14,262 nt of DNA. Source: Pseudomonadota bacterium. GTDB lineage: Bacteria > Pseudomonadota > Gammaproteobacteria > Burkholderiales > Ferrovaceae. This document shows positions 14,215 to 14,262 of this stretch, piece by piece. The notes under the pieces were generated by a model. That model was not told the DNA's origin and searched no databases. It saw only the letters and a list, made by a program, of their open reading frames with translations. How positions within the stretch are numbered: the first letter of the stretch is position 1; every line of letters starts with the position of its first letter. Location: assembly GCA_021811005.1 (NCBI GenBank), contig JAJZPY010000053.1, forward strand, positions 1 through 14,262, read 5' to 3'. The translations under genes were made by a program, and so were the position numbers.

Positions 14215-14262
14215 GTTAAGCATAATTTCGCCAGGCATCACCAAACGTTTTTTCACTGTCAC

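Noticed and set aside
14244..14262. TTTTTTCACTGTCAC resembling half of a CopR/CusR box.
   Set aside because: Only one half-site is visible before the window ends, so it cannot be told from chance.

Overview
This window comes from a GC-rich Gram-negative proteobacterium. It has outer-membrane beta-barrel proteins, a tripartite RND efflux system and Uup. The protein style suggests a betaproteobacterium, but that placement is inference, because no marker gene in the window fixes it.

Left part (1-3687) looks like chromosomal backbone. It holds the 3' end of an outer-membrane barrel gene, an MFS transporter whose ATG overlaps the previous stop, the ABC-F ATPase gene uup one base further on, and a class II tRNA-Ser(CGA). 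The uup stop codon lies inside the -10 box of the tRNA promoter.

Middle part (3688-10601) is a copper/silver detoxification cluster that begins after the 3' end of the tRNA. The 246-base gap after the tRNA is AT-rich at first and full of palindromes and short repeats. It is followed by a small exported Met/His/Cys protein (DUF2946-like), then a cusC-cusB-cusA-cusF operon in which each stop overlaps the next start as ATGA. The key Cu(I)/Ag(I) residues of CusA (M573, M623, M672, D405), CusB (three Met) and CusF (H, W, M, M) are all present. A small Cys/His-rich membrane protein follows.

Right part (10602-14262) is visibly less GC-rich. It has an uncharacterised exported helical protein, a membrane-anchored monohaem cytochrome c with a Met/His-rich tail, and, convergent to it, a Cu(I) P1B-1 ATPase with two N-terminal heavy-metal-binding domains. 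Upstream of the ATPase is a possible 13-residue leader ORF followed by a hairpin that holds the ribosome binding site. At the right edge is a promoter with the 19-bp spacer and CCTT/AAGG arms of CueR-type (MerR family) promoters, pointing out of the window.

The likely division of labour is as follows. The P-type ATPase moves Cu(I) from cytoplasm to periplasm. CusF and perhaps the other small exported proteins bind it there. CusCBA expels it across the outer membrane. A metal-resistance cluster starting at a tRNA-Ser 3' end suggests a genomic island, but no integrase or second att copy is visible here, so this remains inference.
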